Part shown: positions 16,619-25,251 of the stretch, piece after piece | How positions within the stretch are numbered: the first letter of the stretch is position 1 | How the letters are laid out: each line of letters begins with the position of its first letter | The notes under the pieces: model-generated | What the model saw: only the letters and a program-made list of their open reading frames with translations | What the model was told of the DNA's origin: nothing | The model's database searches: none | NCBI RefSeq assembly: GCF_033842475.1 | Contig: NZ_JAWXYB010000018.1 | Span: forward strand, 62,001 to 126,000 | Length of the DNA: 64,000 nt | DNA from: Acidiphilium acidophilum | Lineage (GTDB): Bacteria; Pseudomonadota; Alphaproteobacteria; Acetobacterales; Acetobacteraceae | Direction: 5' to 3' | Program-made: the position numbers and the translations under genes

Positions 16619-17620
16619 TCAGAGCGCTTCCAAGAAGGCGAGTAATCGGTCGTCGGGGCGGAAGCGCGTTTTCTTTCCGCTCTGGTATGGCGTGAGCTTT
16701 GCCAATGCGGCCTCCTTGAGGGCGATATGTGCATGCAGATAGGTCTGTGTCGTCTCGATCGATTCATGACCGAGCCAAAGCGCGATCACGGAGCAGTCGA
16801 CGCCCGCCTGCAGCAACTCCATGGCCGCGCTGTGCCTCAACACGTGGGGCGACACCCGCTTCGACTTTAACGACGCACAATTTTCGGTGGCGACCTTCAC
16901 ATACTTCGCCAGTAGCGACTGGACGCTGTCGGCACTGAGTCGCCCACCGTGCATGTTGGGGAACAGAACAGTTCCTCCTTTCCGGGCAGGCTCCTTCAGC
17001 CATGCCTGGAGCGCACCTCGAGCAATGGTGGATAGCGGCGTGGCTCGCTCCTTCCGCCCCTTGCCGACGCACCGGACATGAGCGCCGGCGCCGAGGTGGA
17101 CTGCCTCCCTGTCGAGACTGATCAACTCGGAGAGGCGCAAGCCCGTCTGGACTGCTAGAAGCAGCAAGGTGTGATCGCGGCGGCCGAGCCACGTCGTCCG
17201 ATCGGTCGCGGCGAGAATGGCCTCAATCTCGGGACGTGTCAGGAAGTGCACCTGTCGCTTATCGTGGCGCTTGCTCGGTATCGCGAGCACGCGCTGGATC
17301 AGCGCGCTGTGTGCCGGCTCCTCGAACGATACGAATCGGAAGAAGGCCCTGATGGCTGTAAGGCGCAGGTTGCGAGTCTTGGGGCTGGCACCGCGCTTCA
17401 TCTCAAGATCGATTAAGAATCCACCGATAAACGGTGCATCTAGGTCGCTGAGTGCCAAATCCGAAGGGGGCTTATGGAGCCGCATTTGTGCGAACCTGAA
17501 CAGTAGCCGGAACGTATCCCGGTAGGATGCGATCGTGTTGGAGCTGACGTTACGCTGGCGTATGAGCCACTCGGTGAAGTAGCGCTCGATCAACGTGGCG
17601 ATATTGCAGGGGGGCTTCAT
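16619..17620 (-). CDS. ritC: RIT-B third tyrosine recombinase (RitC type)
   Basis: The protein has 333 residues from ATG 17618-17620, which forms an ATGA overlap with the ritB stop. An upstream in-frame start at 17650 exists but would overlap ritB by 34 bases, so I prefer the shorter form. Catalytic residues: Arg in QTGLRLSELISL, Lys in GKGRKERATPL, SPHVLRHSAAMELL, LWLGHESIETTQTYL. The C-terminal end reads RPDDRLLAFLEAL. It is the XerD-like member of the trio. Identical to 35873-36874. Confidence 0.9.
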   Translation of the reverse strand: MKPPCNIATLIERYFTEWLIRQRNVSSNTIASYRDTFRLLFRFAQMRLHKPPSDLALSDLDAPFIGGFLIDLEMKRGASPKTRNLRLTAIRAFFRFVSFEEPAHSALIQRVLAIPSKRHDKRQVHFLTRPEIEAILAATDRTTWLGRRDHTLLLLAVQTGLRLSELISLDREAVHLGAGAHVRCVGKGRKERATPLSTIARGALQAWLKEPARKGGTVLFPNMHGGRLSADSVQSLLAKYVKVATENCASLKSKRVSPHVLRHSAAMELLQAGVDCSVIALWLGHESIETTQTYLHAHIALKEAALAKLTPYQSGKKTRFRPDDRLLAFLEAL

Positions 17621-18543
17621 GGCGTCGCCTCCCATCGCCGATCGAGGCACCGCGCCGCTTCTTCCATCAACTCAGGGCAGGCCGAGAGATACCAGTATGT
17701 ATCGCGTACACAGGTGTGGCCGAGGTAGGTGGAGAGTGCCGGAAGTTTCTGTTCGACGTTCTTGCCTTCGCGATGCCAATCGAGCAGCGTCCGGATAGCA
17801 AAGCGGTGCCGGAAGTCATGCACGCGTGGCCCGGTACGATCGCCAGGGCGCCGCAGCCCGATCTCATGGGACAGGCGCCAGAAGACGCGATGGACGTACT
17901 GGTGCAGCAGGCGGCCACCCTGTTCGGCGACGAAGAAGGTCGAACCGCAGCGCGGGCCGAGATGCGCATCGCGCCGGTTGGCGTAGCTGCGCAGCGCGGC
18001 GCTGGTCGTTGGATGCAATGGCAAGAGTCGTGATTTGCCGAACTTGGTCAGCCGGACCGTCAGCACCCCCTTGTCGAGGTCGACATCGTCACGCTCAATC
18101 CCCATCGCCTCAGAGAGACGCATACCGGTGACCGCGATCAGGCCGAACAGTGTATGGTAGGTCCATCGCCGCAGGCCCCTCTCTGGCGGCAAAGCCAGAG
18201 CCGCCGCCAGCAGATCATCGATTTGCGCGTCGCTGTAGATATGAGGCTTCGCACGCTTCCATCCCGGCAGGACGCCGGCTGGGGGTACCTCCGTTGTCGG
18301 ATCGAAGTTGGAGACATGGCGCGCGAACCCGCGCACGTCGCTCAACCGCAAAGCCCAATACGCATGCCGATCAGGCGGCAGTGTCGCCCATTCCATCGCG
18401 AGCTTGGTAGTGATGGTTTTAGCCTTGCGCTTCTCCATGAATGCGACAAAGTCGCGGAGCCGCCGGGTTTGTTGCTCGTACTTATATCCAAGTCCCTTGC
18501 GCATACTTAGATATTTCTCGAGAGCGGATCTTAGGTCGATCAT
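17617..18543 (-). CDS. ritB: RIT-B second tyrosine recombinase (RitB type)
   Basis: This 308-residue protein keeps all the landmarks of the middle RIT recombinase: GMRLSEAMGIERDD, KFGKSRLLPLHPTT, VHDFRHRFAIRTLL, LSTYLGHTCVRDTYWYL, followed by SACPELMEEAARC. It overlaps both neighbours by four bases (ATGA at each junction). The order and overlaps equal those of RIT-A although the proteins differ clearly, so the two elements are distinct members of one class. Confidence 0.9.
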   Translation of the reverse strand: MIDLRSALEKYLSMRKGLGYKYEQQTRRLRDFVAFMEKRKAKTITTKLAMEWATLPPDRHAYWALRLSDVRGFARHVSNFDPTTEVPPAGVLPGWKRAKPHIYSDAQIDDLLAAALALPPERGLRRWTYHTLFGLIAVTGMRLSEAMGIERDDVDLDKGVLTVRLTKFGKSRLLPLHPTTSAALRSYANRRDAHLGPRCGSTFFVAEQGGRLLHQYVHRVFWRLSHEIGLRRPGDRTGPRVHDFRHRFAIRTLLDWHREGKNVEQKLPALSTYLGHTCVRDTYWYLSACPELMEEAARCLDRRWEATP

Positions 18544-19781
18544 TGCGCGCCTCCCGGCCAGGGCCGACTCAATGTCCGCAGCGTTTCGATATCGACCTTC
18601 GCGTATATCCGGGTGGTGTCGTGGCTCTCGTGCCGCAGCAGCTGACCAATCTGGGACAAGGTTGCGCCGGACCGAAGCAGTTCGGTGGCGAGGCTGTGCC
18701 GGAAGATATGGGCACCGCGGTGTGCGCAGCCCTCAATTCCGACGCGATCAAGAGCCATTTTGGCGATCATCGTGATCGCACACCCAGAAGCAAAGCCGAG
18801 ATGAGGCGCGAGCGTGCGAATAAACAATTGCCGACACGAGGCCTGTGGACGGCCATCGCGTAGATATGCAACGATGGCCGCGCCAACATCCGGCAAGATC
18901 GGCATTCGTGCGCGCTGTCGGCCCTTGGCACGAACGAGAATCTCGCCGGTACGCCAGTCGATATCATCCAAGGTGAGGGTCGCTACCTCGCCGGCGCGGA
19001 GGCCGAGCTTAGCCAGCATCATCAGAATGGCGTAGTCTCGCCGTCCCATAGGGGTTGCCCGGTCGCAACCGTCAAGCGCCCTCTGAACTTGGGTGGCGGT
19101 CAGAAAAGTGGGCAGTGCCGCGAATTTCCATCGTCGCATGGACGGCACACAATGGGCCAACGCGCGAGGGTTCAGCCCTTGATGGTGGAGGTAACGAAGG
19201 AAGACTCGCAGCGACGAGCACATCCCCTTCCCAGTTGCAGGGCTCCAATCCTGGGCGTGGCGCTCGATATAGCGGATCACTTCCACCTGACTGATCTTGC
19301 CTAGGTCGGCGTCGCCGGCGGGGCACACCTCGTGCAGGAACCTGCGGATAGGCGGGAGATGACGAACGATGGACTTCGGGGTCAGGCCGCGCTCTGTCCT
19401 CAGATAGGCAGCGAATTCACTAAAAATCCGATCTCGCGAGGTGGCAGGCGGCATCACCGCTGGCGCGATCGCACCTTCCTCGCGCAATACCGATAGCCAT
19501 CGCTTCAGCGCGGATCGGTCGCCAGGCTGGATAGACTGCTTCCGAGCCCGATGCCGGAGATATTTTTCGGTCACTCGTTCATCGAGATCCGCCACCGTGC
19601 TGCGACGGCTTGCGATCCAACTCAACAGCCCCCCGACCACATTGAAAGATCGCCAGACGCCGTGTCGAACGAGCCCGTCTCTCACAATACGTGCTGCGTA
19701 GCGCTCGACAAGCTGGCCGTGCTGCCCGCCCTTGAGACGCTGGTACAGCCGGCTTCTAAGCAAATACTCTTCACAATTCAT
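18540..19781 (-). CDS. ritA: RIT-B first tyrosine recombinase (RitA type)
   Basis: This 413-residue first gene of the trio starts 123 bases inside the right terminus. Catalytic pattern: Arg in KLGLRAGEVATL, Lys in RAKGRQRARMPIL, GAHIFRHSLATELL with the standard His, LLRHESHDTTRIYAKVD with His and Tyr. The C-terminal ETLRTLSRPWPGGAQ parallels the RIT-A homologue. The start ATG is followed by NCEEYLLRSRLYQRL; no other near start is better supported. Transcription would begin in the terminal region between 19782 and 19904, where the repeated AACTATGCCGAA boxes lie, so self-repression is possible. Confidence 0.9.
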   Translation of the reverse strand: MNCEEYLLRSRLYQRLKGGQHGQLVERYAARIVRDGLVRHGVWRSFNVVGGLLSWIASRRSTVADLDERVTEKYLRHRARKQSIQPGDRSALKRWLSVLREEGAIAPAVMPPATSRDRIFSEFAAYLRTERGLTPKSIVRHLPPIRRFLHEVCPAGDADLGKISQVEVIRYIERHAQDWSPATGKGMCSSLRVFLRYLHHQGLNPRALAHCVPSMRRWKFAALPTFLTATQVQRALDGCDRATPMGRRDYAILMMLAKLGLRAGEVATLTLDDIDWRTGEILVRAKGRQRARMPILPDVGAAIVAYLRDGRPQASCRQLFIRTLAPHLGFASGCAITMIAKMALDRVGIEGCAHRGAHIFRHSLATELLRSGATLSQIGQLLRHESHDTTRIYAKVDIETLRTLSRPWPGGAQ

Positions 19782-19910
19782 GTTCCTATTCTCCGCTGTT
19801 GAAAGCGGAGGCAGGGGACAAACTATGCCGAACCCATCAAGTCCAGGTCATCGCCATTTAGGGCAAAAATAAAACCATTCGGCATAGTTCGGCGGACGGC
19901 ATAAACGGCA

Positions 19911-20054
19911 AAAATGAACGATGTCGATCCGCAGGCCTGGCTCGCCGACATCCTCGCGCGCATCGCCGGCCATCCGGTCCACCGGATCGAGGAACTGATG
20001 CCTTGGAACTGGATCGATCCGCAAAACCACAACCCAGTCGCACAGGTCGCCTGA
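19911..20054 (+). pseudogene. tnpC: IS66 tnpC, 3' tail
   Basis: The last 47 codons of tnpC after RIT-B, AKMNDVDPQAWLADILARIA followed by GHPVHRIEELMPWNWID, end at TGA 20052-20054. This is the standard IS66 C-terminus. The short frame that precedes it includes one copy of the hexamer word. The same tail is at 35610-35753 in copy 2. Confidence 0.9.
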
Positions 20055-20183
20055 TCACCCCACTACAGCGATCCGTGAACGCCGAGCGGCTATCAGGACG
20101 CGGTCTTCGCCGGATGGATACGCCCTTTCGTTGGATTCGAACAACTCAACTTTGGCACACGATGCCGTTGGGCCGTCCACCCC

Positions 20184-20519
20184 AACAATCGCCATGACTC
20201 CGCCTATCTGTTTGGTGCCGTCTGCCCGGAACGCTGTATTGGTGCCGCCATCATCATGCCGGCAGTCAACAGCGAGGCGATGGCCGAGCATCTTCGGGAA
20301 ATCAGCACGCAGGTCGCGCCCGGCGCGCACGCCGTGCTGGTGCTCGATGGCGCCGGCTGGCATCAAGCCGGCGAACGGTTGCCGGTGCCCGACAACATCA
20401 GCCTGCTATCGCTGCCGCCCTATTCGCCAGAGCTCAACCCCGTCGAAAACATCTGGCAATTTCTGCGCGATCACCCAACGAGACTGGATCAAAGCGGTCA
20501 TTGAATAGGCAGGTTGGTA
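20184..20519 (+). pseudogene. Truncated IS630 element, 3' part
   Basis: The frame NRHDSAYLFGAVCPERCIGA onward, with PYSPELNPVENIWQFLR, matches the second half of the IS630 transposase at 34333-35402. An internal deletion joins LRGNF... directly to ITQRDWIKAV; about 100 bases are lost at 20469. The right terminal repeat CAGGTTGGTA is kept at 20510-20519. The 5' half is missing, and 20122-20183 is not IS630-like. It abuts the right end of IS66 copy 1, whose target duplication is also missing. Confidence 0.85.
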
Positions 20520-20592
20520 TGAAATTCGATTCGGGCTCTTATGCTACAATCTGGGGCGTTGCGTTACTTCGGGCCGATTTGCGGAATGCGGG

Positions 20593-21570
20593 TCAGGCCC
20601 GGCGCCGGGTCAGGATGGTCTGGATGATCACCGCGATCAGCAGGAAGATGCCGCTGGCGAGATTCTGGTAATAGGAGCTGAGATTGCCGATCTGGTCGAT
20701 GACGTTTTCGATCAGGCCGAGCAGCAGGACGCCGGAGAGCGCGCCAGCCATGGTGCCGACGCCGCCGGTGAGCAGGACGCCGCCGATGACGGCGGCGGCA
20801 ATTGATTTGAGTTCCTCCCCCTGCCCTGCCGTCGAGATGCCCGACGAGAGATGGGCGGCGAGCAGGGCGCCGGACAGGCCGGCGAGCGTGCCCGAGACCA
20901 TGTAGGTGATCACCTTGATGCGGACGACCGGGACGCCGAGCATGCGGGCGGCTTCCTCGTTGCCGCCGATGGCGAAGACCGCGATGCCGTAGCGGGTGCG
21001 GTTCAGCACGATGGCAGCGATGATGAAGCCGATCACCATGATCCAGATCAGGTTGTCGATGCCGAGGATCTGGCCGTTGGCGATCAGGCCGAACACGCCG
21101 GGCTGGGCGATGACCAGGCTGTTTTTGGCCAGGACGAGGGCGAGGCCGCGCACGCCGAGTAGGGCGGCGAGGGTGACGATGAACGGGGCCATGCCGGCCT
21201 GGGCGATCAACAGCCCGTCGATCAGTCCCACGGCGCAGCCGGCGGCGGCGGGGACGAGCAAAGCGAGCGGCCAGCCATAGGGCAGGACGTAGGCGGCAAG
21301 GACCGAGCCGAGGCCGATCAGGGAGCCGACCGACAGATCGAACCCACCGAGAATGATCACGAAGGTCTGGCCGATCGCGACGAGAGCGAGGAAGGTCGCG
21401 GCATCGCCGATATTCTGGAAGTTTGCGACGGTCGGGAAATAGGGGAAGCGCAAGCTCGCCGCGATGACCGCGATGATCAGGACGCCGATTGCGCCGCGCG
21501 ACTGGATCAGGCCGACGAGGCGGGCGCGGCGGGCGGCATCGGGCAGGGCGATAGAGGTGGATGCCGACAT
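20593..21570 (-). CDS. Sugar-type ABC transporter permease (RbsC-like)
   Basis: This 325-residue inner-membrane permease is the last gene of the operon. Eight or more hydrophobic segments are visible. The block FVIILGGFDLSVGSLIGLGS matches the conserved early loop of ribose/xylose-type permeases, and SIAAAVIGGVLLTGGVGTMAGA is the usual cytoplasmic coupling region. It probably pairs with the second permease (21573-22535) as a heterodimer. The two genes are separated by two bases. Substrate cannot be told from sequence. Confidence 0.9.
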   Translation of the reverse strand: MSASTSIALPDAARRARLVGLIQSRGAIGVLIIAVIAASLRFPYFPTVANFQNIGDAATFLALVAIGQTFVIILGGFDLSVGSLIGLGSVLAAYVLPYGWPLALLVPAAAGCAVGLIDGLLIAQAGMAPFIVTLAALLGVRGLALVLAKNSLVIAQPGVFGLIANGQILGIDNLIWIMVIGFIIAAIVLNRTRYGIAVFAIGGNEEAARMLGVPVVRIKVITYMVSGTLAGLSGALLAAHLSSGISTAGQGEELKSIAAAVIGGVLLTGGVGTMAGALSGVLLLGLIENVIDQIGNLSSYYQNLASGIFLLIAVIIQTILTRRRA

Positions 21571-21572
21571 GG

Positions 21573-22535
21573 TCAGCCCCCTGCCCGCTGGAGATAGAGG
21601 GCGGCGACGATGAAACCGGCCTTGAGGATCTGGGCGTAGCTGAAATTGATGTCGTTCATGATGAAACTCGCCCCGAGGACCTGAAGCAGCAGGACGCCGA
21701 CCACGCCGCCGAGGATCGAGACCCGGCCGCCCGAGAGCGGGGTGCCGCCGATGACGGCAGCGGCGATGGCGTCGAGCTCGTAATTCAGGCCGATGTAATT
21801 GGGGTCGGACGCGCCGAGCCGGGCAGCGGCGAAGACCCCGGCGAGGCCGGCGAGCAGGCCGCTGACGGCGTAGACCGCGAGCAGGGTGCGGCGCGCCTTG
21901 ATCCCGGCGATCATGGCGGCGGCACGGTTGGAGCCGATGAACATGACCGAGCGGCCGAAGATGGTGGTGCGGACCAGCACGGCGATCAGGGCCGCGATGA
22001 TCAGGGCGATGATGGCGACGAAGGGGATCACCCAGACCGCGCCGATGCCGAGCGTGTCGAACACGCCGGTGGTCGGCAGGTTGACCCGCGAGCCATCGAG
22101 CAGGGCTTCGGCGGTGCCGCGCGCGGCGACCAGCAGAGCGAGGCTGGAGATCAGGGGGTTGATGTCGAGAGCGGCGATCAGGCTGCCGTTGATCAGGCCG
22201 ATCAGCAGGCCACCGACGAGCCCGGCGGCGATGGCGACCGCGGGGCCGCCAGGCAGAGCGAGCGCCATGACGGCGGTGGCGAATCCCATGGTCGAACCGA
22301 CCGAGAGGTCGATCCCGCGGGTGCCGATCGCGAGGCTTTCGCCGAGGGTGACCAGAATGACCGGTGCGGCTTCGAACAGGAGGTTGCGGATGACGAAGAC
22401 GTTGCGAAAGCCGGGGGTGAACAGGATGTCGATCACGATGAGGATCGCGAAGGCGACATAAACGCTGTTGGCGCGCAGAATTGCGACCGGGGATCGCCCG
22501 GCCAGGAACGCGCGGGGGGCGACCGCTTCGCTCAC
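21573..22535 (-). CDS. Sugar-type ABC transporter permease (RbsC-like)
   Basis: The 320-residue permease starts at GTG 22533-22535, overlapping the ATPase stop (GTGA). The much longer open frame reaching 23702 is a shadow of the ATPase gene. Features: ESLAIGTRGIDLSVGSTMGF for the conserved loop and DAIAAAVIGGTPLSGGRVSI for the coupling segment, with about eight to ten membrane spans. Stop-to-start coupling with the ATPase and with the next permease supports one complex. Confidence 0.9.
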   Translation of the reverse strand: MSEAVAPRAFLAGRSPVAILRANSVYVAFAILIVIDILFTPGFRNVFVIRNLLFEAAPVILVTLGESLAIGTRGIDLSVGSTMGFATAVMALALPGGPAVAIAAGLVGGLLIGLINGSLIAALDINPLISSLALLVAARGTAEALLDGSRVNLPTTGVFDTLGIGAVWVIPFVAIIALIIAALIAVLVRTTIFGRSVMFIGSNRAAAMIAGIKARRTLLAVYAVSGLLAGLAGVFAAARLGASDPNYIGLNYELDAIAAAVIGGTPLSGGRVSILGGVVGVLLLQVLGASFIMNDINFSYAQILKAGFIVAALYLQRAGG

Positions 22536-24046
22536 GGGGTTGCCAGCATGTCGAGCACCTGCTGGACGGCCAAGCCGGCGGTTTCGACCGCGCCGCTCAC
22601 GGCACCTTCGTTGAGGACGACCAGACGATCGGCAAGCACGATGAGTTCCTCCATTTCCGATGAGGTGACCAGAACGCCTAATCCCTGCTCGACCAGATGG
22701 CGGATGGCGTCGTGCACCTCGGCTTTGGCACCGACATCGATGCCGCGGGTTGGATCGTCGAGCATGATCGCGCGCGGCGCGGTGGCGAGGCAGCGGGCGA
22801 GCAGCACTTTCTGCTGGTTGCCGCCGGAGAGGCCGCTGATCGGCGCCTGGGGACCAGCGGTCTTGATGCCGAGCTGGCGGGTGAAGGCGGCGACCAGTTC
22901 CGCCTGACGACGGCGGGAGACGAAGCCGAACCGGGCGATCTGCGGCAGGACCGTGGCGGTGAGATTTTCCGCGACCGAGAGTTTCGGGAATATACCCTCG
23001 GCGCGGCGGTCTTCCGAGAGGAAGGCGAGACCGGCGGCGATGGAGTGGCGCGGGGTCGGGGCGGGCAAGGTGTGGCCGGCGACGCTGATGTTGCCGGAGT
23101 CCTTGAGGGTCGCGCCGAAGATGCTCTTCATGGTTTCGGTGCGCCCCGAACCGAGCAGGCCGGCGAGGCCCACAACTTCGCCGGGGCGGACGGCAAGCGC
23201 GACATCGCGCACCCGGTTGCGCCAGTTCAGCCCCTCGACCGCGAGAGCCGCATCGCCCTCCTGACGGGTGCGCGGGGCGTGGGTGCGGTTCAGCGCTTCG
23301 GCGTTGCGGCCGAGCATGGCGCCGATCAGGGACGCGCGGGGGAGATCGGCGGTCGGGGCGCTGGCGACCAGCACCCCGTCGCGCAGGACGCTCAGCCGGT
23401 CGCACAACCGGTAGGATTCCGAGAGCCGGTGGCTGACGAACAGGATGGCGATGGAGTCCGCCTTCAGCCGGTCGATCACGCGGAACAGGGTTTCGACCTC
23501 GTTGCCGGTGAGGGCGGAGCTTGGTTCGTCGAGGATGGCGACGCGGGCCCCGAGGCGGACGCCGCGCGCGATCGAGACCATTTGCTGCAAACCAAGGCCG
23601 AGGGAGCCGAGCCGGGCGCGCGGGTCGATCGCGAGGTCGTAGCGGGCGAGCAGGGCGCTTGCTTCGCGGTCCATCCGCGCGCGGTCGATCAGGAGGCCGC
23701 ATTTGCGAGGTTCGTTGCCGAGGAAGAGGTTCTCGGCGACGCTGCGCTCCGGGATCAGGTTGATTTCCTGATAAACCGCGCTGATGCCGTGGCGCTGGGC
23801 GGCACGCGGACTGTCGAGCCGGGCCGGGGTGCCGGCGATGCGGATTTCGCCGCTGTCGGGCTGGTAGAAGCCGGTGAGGATTTTGATCAGGGTCGATTTG
23901 CCCGCGCCGTTTTCGCCGGCGAGGCCGTGGACCTCGCCCTGGTTGAGGGCGAAGGACACGTTCTGCAGGGCCTTGACCGCCCCGAAAATCTTGGAGACCG
24001 CATGGGTCTCCAGGATCGGGGTGCGGGTTGTCGCCTCGTTGCTCAC
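22532..24046 (-). CDS. ABC transporter double ATPase (RbsA/XylG-like)
   Basis: The protein has 504 residues with two ATP-binding halves. Half one: Walker A GENGAGKST (about 44), signature region LGLGLQQMVSIARG, Walker B VAILDEPSSAL. Half two: a degenerate Walker A GLLGSGRTETMK (about 290), signature LSGGNQQKVLLAR, Walker B AIMLDDPTRGIDVG. A catalytically weaker second site is usual in carbohydrate-uptake ATPases of this type. It energises the two permeases. It sits directly after the binding-protein gene and overlaps the first permease start by four bases. Confidence 0.93.
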   Translation of the reverse strand: MSNEATTRTPILETHAVSKIFGAVKALQNVSFALNQGEVHGLAGENGAGKSTLIKILTGFYQPDSGEIRIAGTPARLDSPRAAQRHGISAVYQEINLIPERSVAENLFLGNEPRKCGLLIDRARMDREASALLARYDLAIDPRARLGSLGLGLQQMVSIARGVRLGARVAILDEPSSALTGNEVETLFRVIDRLKADSIAILFVSHRLSESYRLCDRLSVLRDGVLVASAPTADLPRASLIGAMLGRNAEALNRTHAPRTRQEGDAALAVEGLNWRNRVRDVALAVRPGEVVGLAGLLGSGRTETMKSIFGATLKDSGNISVAGHTLPAPTPRHSIAAGLAFLSEDRRAEGIFPKLSVAENLTATVLPQIARFGFVSRRRQAELVAAFTRQLGIKTAGPQAPISGLSGGNQQKVLLARCLATAPRAIMLDDPTRGIDVGAKAEVHDAIRHLVEQGLGVLVTSSEMEELIVLADRLVVLNEGAVSGAVETAGLAVQQVLDMLATP

Positions 24047-25096
24047 CTAGAACGGCACGTTGTTCTTGAGCGCCGCCTTGGCATTGGCCGGGGTGTAGAG
24101 GTGATCCTTCAGCACGATGTGCTGCGGCACCGGTTTGCCGTCGAACCAGTTCTGCAGTTCGTGGAACGCGATGGGCCCGAAGCGGGGATTGGTTTCGTCA
24201 TCGGCGTAGATCCAGCCGCTGACGATGTCCTGCACGCCCTGTTTGGTGCCGTCGATCGAGACGATTTTCACCTGGCCGGGTTTTTTGCCGGCATCGCGCA
24301 GGGCGGTGATCACGCCGAACGCCATGGTGTCGGCCTGGGCGTAGACGGCGGTGACGTTGGGGTGGGCGAGCAGGATCTGGCTCATCGCCTTTTGCGCATC
24401 GGTGGTGAACCAGTTGCCGGTCTGTTCGGCGACGATTTTCATGCCGGGATAGGCTTTCAGCGTGTCATCGAAGCCTTTGGTCCGGGCGACCTCGACCGAG
24501 TTGCCGTAGGCACCCTGGATTTCCGCGACGACCGCGTGGCCGCCCGTGGCCTTGGCGAGTTCCTTCGCGTCGATCTCGCCCTGTTTGTAGTAGAAATTGG
24601 AGCCGAGGAAGCTGAGATAGCCGGCGCATTTGCCGCCGGCGGTGCGGCGATCGAGCGTGACGATCGGGATGTGCTTGGCTTTGGCCTGGGCGAAGGCGGG
24701 TTGCAGCCCGGTGGAATCGAGCGGGGCGATGATCAGGGCCTGCGCCCCCTGGTTGATCATGTTCTCGACATCCGCGACCTGGCGGGATTCGTCGCTATGG
24801 GCATTGGTGTAGATCAGGTGTTTGACGTGGAACGCCGCTGCGGCGTCGCGCACCGATTTGGTCTCGCCGGCGCGGAACGGGTTGGCGTTGGACTCCGATT
24901 GCGAAAACCCGACGACCAGTTTGGACAGATCGACATGGGTGGGGTGCGGGTTCACGCAGACCGCTTTGGATTGCATCTGCGTGATTTTCGCGGGATCGAC
25001 CTGCGGGGCGGCGTGGGCGGCGATGATACTGCCGATGGTTCCGGCCAATACTGTCGTGCCGAATGCCAGCAATTTCCTTGACTTTGTAGGTGACAT
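24047..25096 (-). CDS. Periplasmic sugar-type binding protein 1
   Basis: The 349-residue protein starts at ATG 25094-25096, behind GGAGGG; the frame extends 27 codons further upstream but that part lacks a ribosome-binding site. A signal peptide is clear (basic start, LLAFGTTVLAGTIGSIIAAHA, then cleavage near AHA-AP). The mature part has the Peripla_BP_4 pattern: VVGFSQSESNANPFR, INQGAQALIIAPLDSTGL, IPIVTLDRRTAGGK, IVSIDGTKQGVQDIVSGW. It delivers a substrate to the downstream permeases. It is a close paralogue of 25252-26316. Confidence 0.92.
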   Translation of the reverse strand: MSPTKSRKLLAFGTTVLAGTIGSIIAAHAAPQVDPAKITQMQSKAVCVNPHPTHVDLSKLVVGFSQSESNANPFRAGETKSVRDAAAAFHVKHLIYTNAHSDESRQVADVENMINQGAQALIIAPLDSTGLQPAFAQAKAKHIPIVTLDRRTAGGKCAGYLSFLGSNFYYKQGEIDAKELAKATGGHAVVAEIQGAYGNSVEVARTKGFDDTLKAYPGMKIVAEQTGNWFTTDAQKAMSQILLAHPNVTAVYAQADTMAFGVITALRDAGKKPGQVKIVSIDGTKQGVQDIVSGWIYADDETNPRFGPIAFHELQNWFDGKPVPQHIVLKDHLYTPANAKAALKNNVPF

Positions 25097-25202
25097 ATTC
25101 CCTCCATTATCGCCGCGCTTCGATACGCGACTGTTTCGTGGTTTTTTATCGATAATGGCCAGATTAAGCGCTGTCAATTATATATTATATTCGACTTTAT
25201 GC

Positions 25203-25240
25203 GTGTTTTGCCCCGCCCAAGGCGCTTGGAACGCCGCGGG
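25203..25240 (-). other. GC-rich stem-loop between the two binding-protein genes
   Basis: GCCCCGCCC (25204-25212) and GGGCGGGC (25233-25240) can pair. There is no T-run after the stem in the direction of transcription (minus), so it is not a standard terminator. A stable hairpin after a binding-protein gene often protects that part of the message and keeps binding protein in excess. That role is an inference. Confidence 0.4.
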
Positions 25241-25251
25241 CGGGCTTTGCT

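Larger units (their letters stand above)
16506..19904 (-). mobile_element. RIT-B copy 1: recombinase-in-trio element inside IS66 tnpC
   Basis: The 3399-bp element has perfect 33-bp terminal inverted repeats (TTATGCCGTCCGCCGAAC... at 16506, mirrored up to 19904). The three genes run on the minus strand, antiparallel to tnpC. Each end also carries a second, inner, inverted copy of AACTATGCCGAA (16521 and 16598 at left, 19821 and 19876 at right), a plausible pair of recombinase-binding sites per end. The target word ACGGCA follows directly at 19905-19910. Copy 2 at 35760-39158 has the same length. Confidence 0.92.
10601..20121 (+). mobile_element. IS66-family element, copy 1, with two RIT elements inside
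   Basis: The terminal repeats are GTAACCATCCGGTCTGAGCC (left) and, reversed, GTATCCATCCGGCGAAGACC (right). The GTAA-type start is an IS66 hallmark. Genes tnpA, tnpB and tnpC run in order. Subtracting the two insertions (3414 and 3431 bp) leaves about 2.68 kb, the same as copy 2 after subtraction. The 8-bp words next to the ends (GCCGATCG at left, GCCCTTTC at right) do not match, so this copy has no target duplication and at least one flank was rearranged after insertion. Confidence 0.9.

Noticed and set aside
21573-23702. 709-residue fused permease
   Set aside because: Only the last 320 residues are permease; the rest is an Arg/Pro-rich shadow of the ATPase. GTG 22535 gives a normal start.
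22697-25081. 794-codon plus-strand frame opposite the ABC genes
   Set aside because: It is the antisense of the ATPase and binding-protein genes, a common artefact in GC-rich DNA; composition is repetitive in Gly, Asp and Ala.
25203-25240. Intrinsic terminator between the binding-protein genes
   Set aside because: The stem is good but there is no T-run in the direction of transcription.
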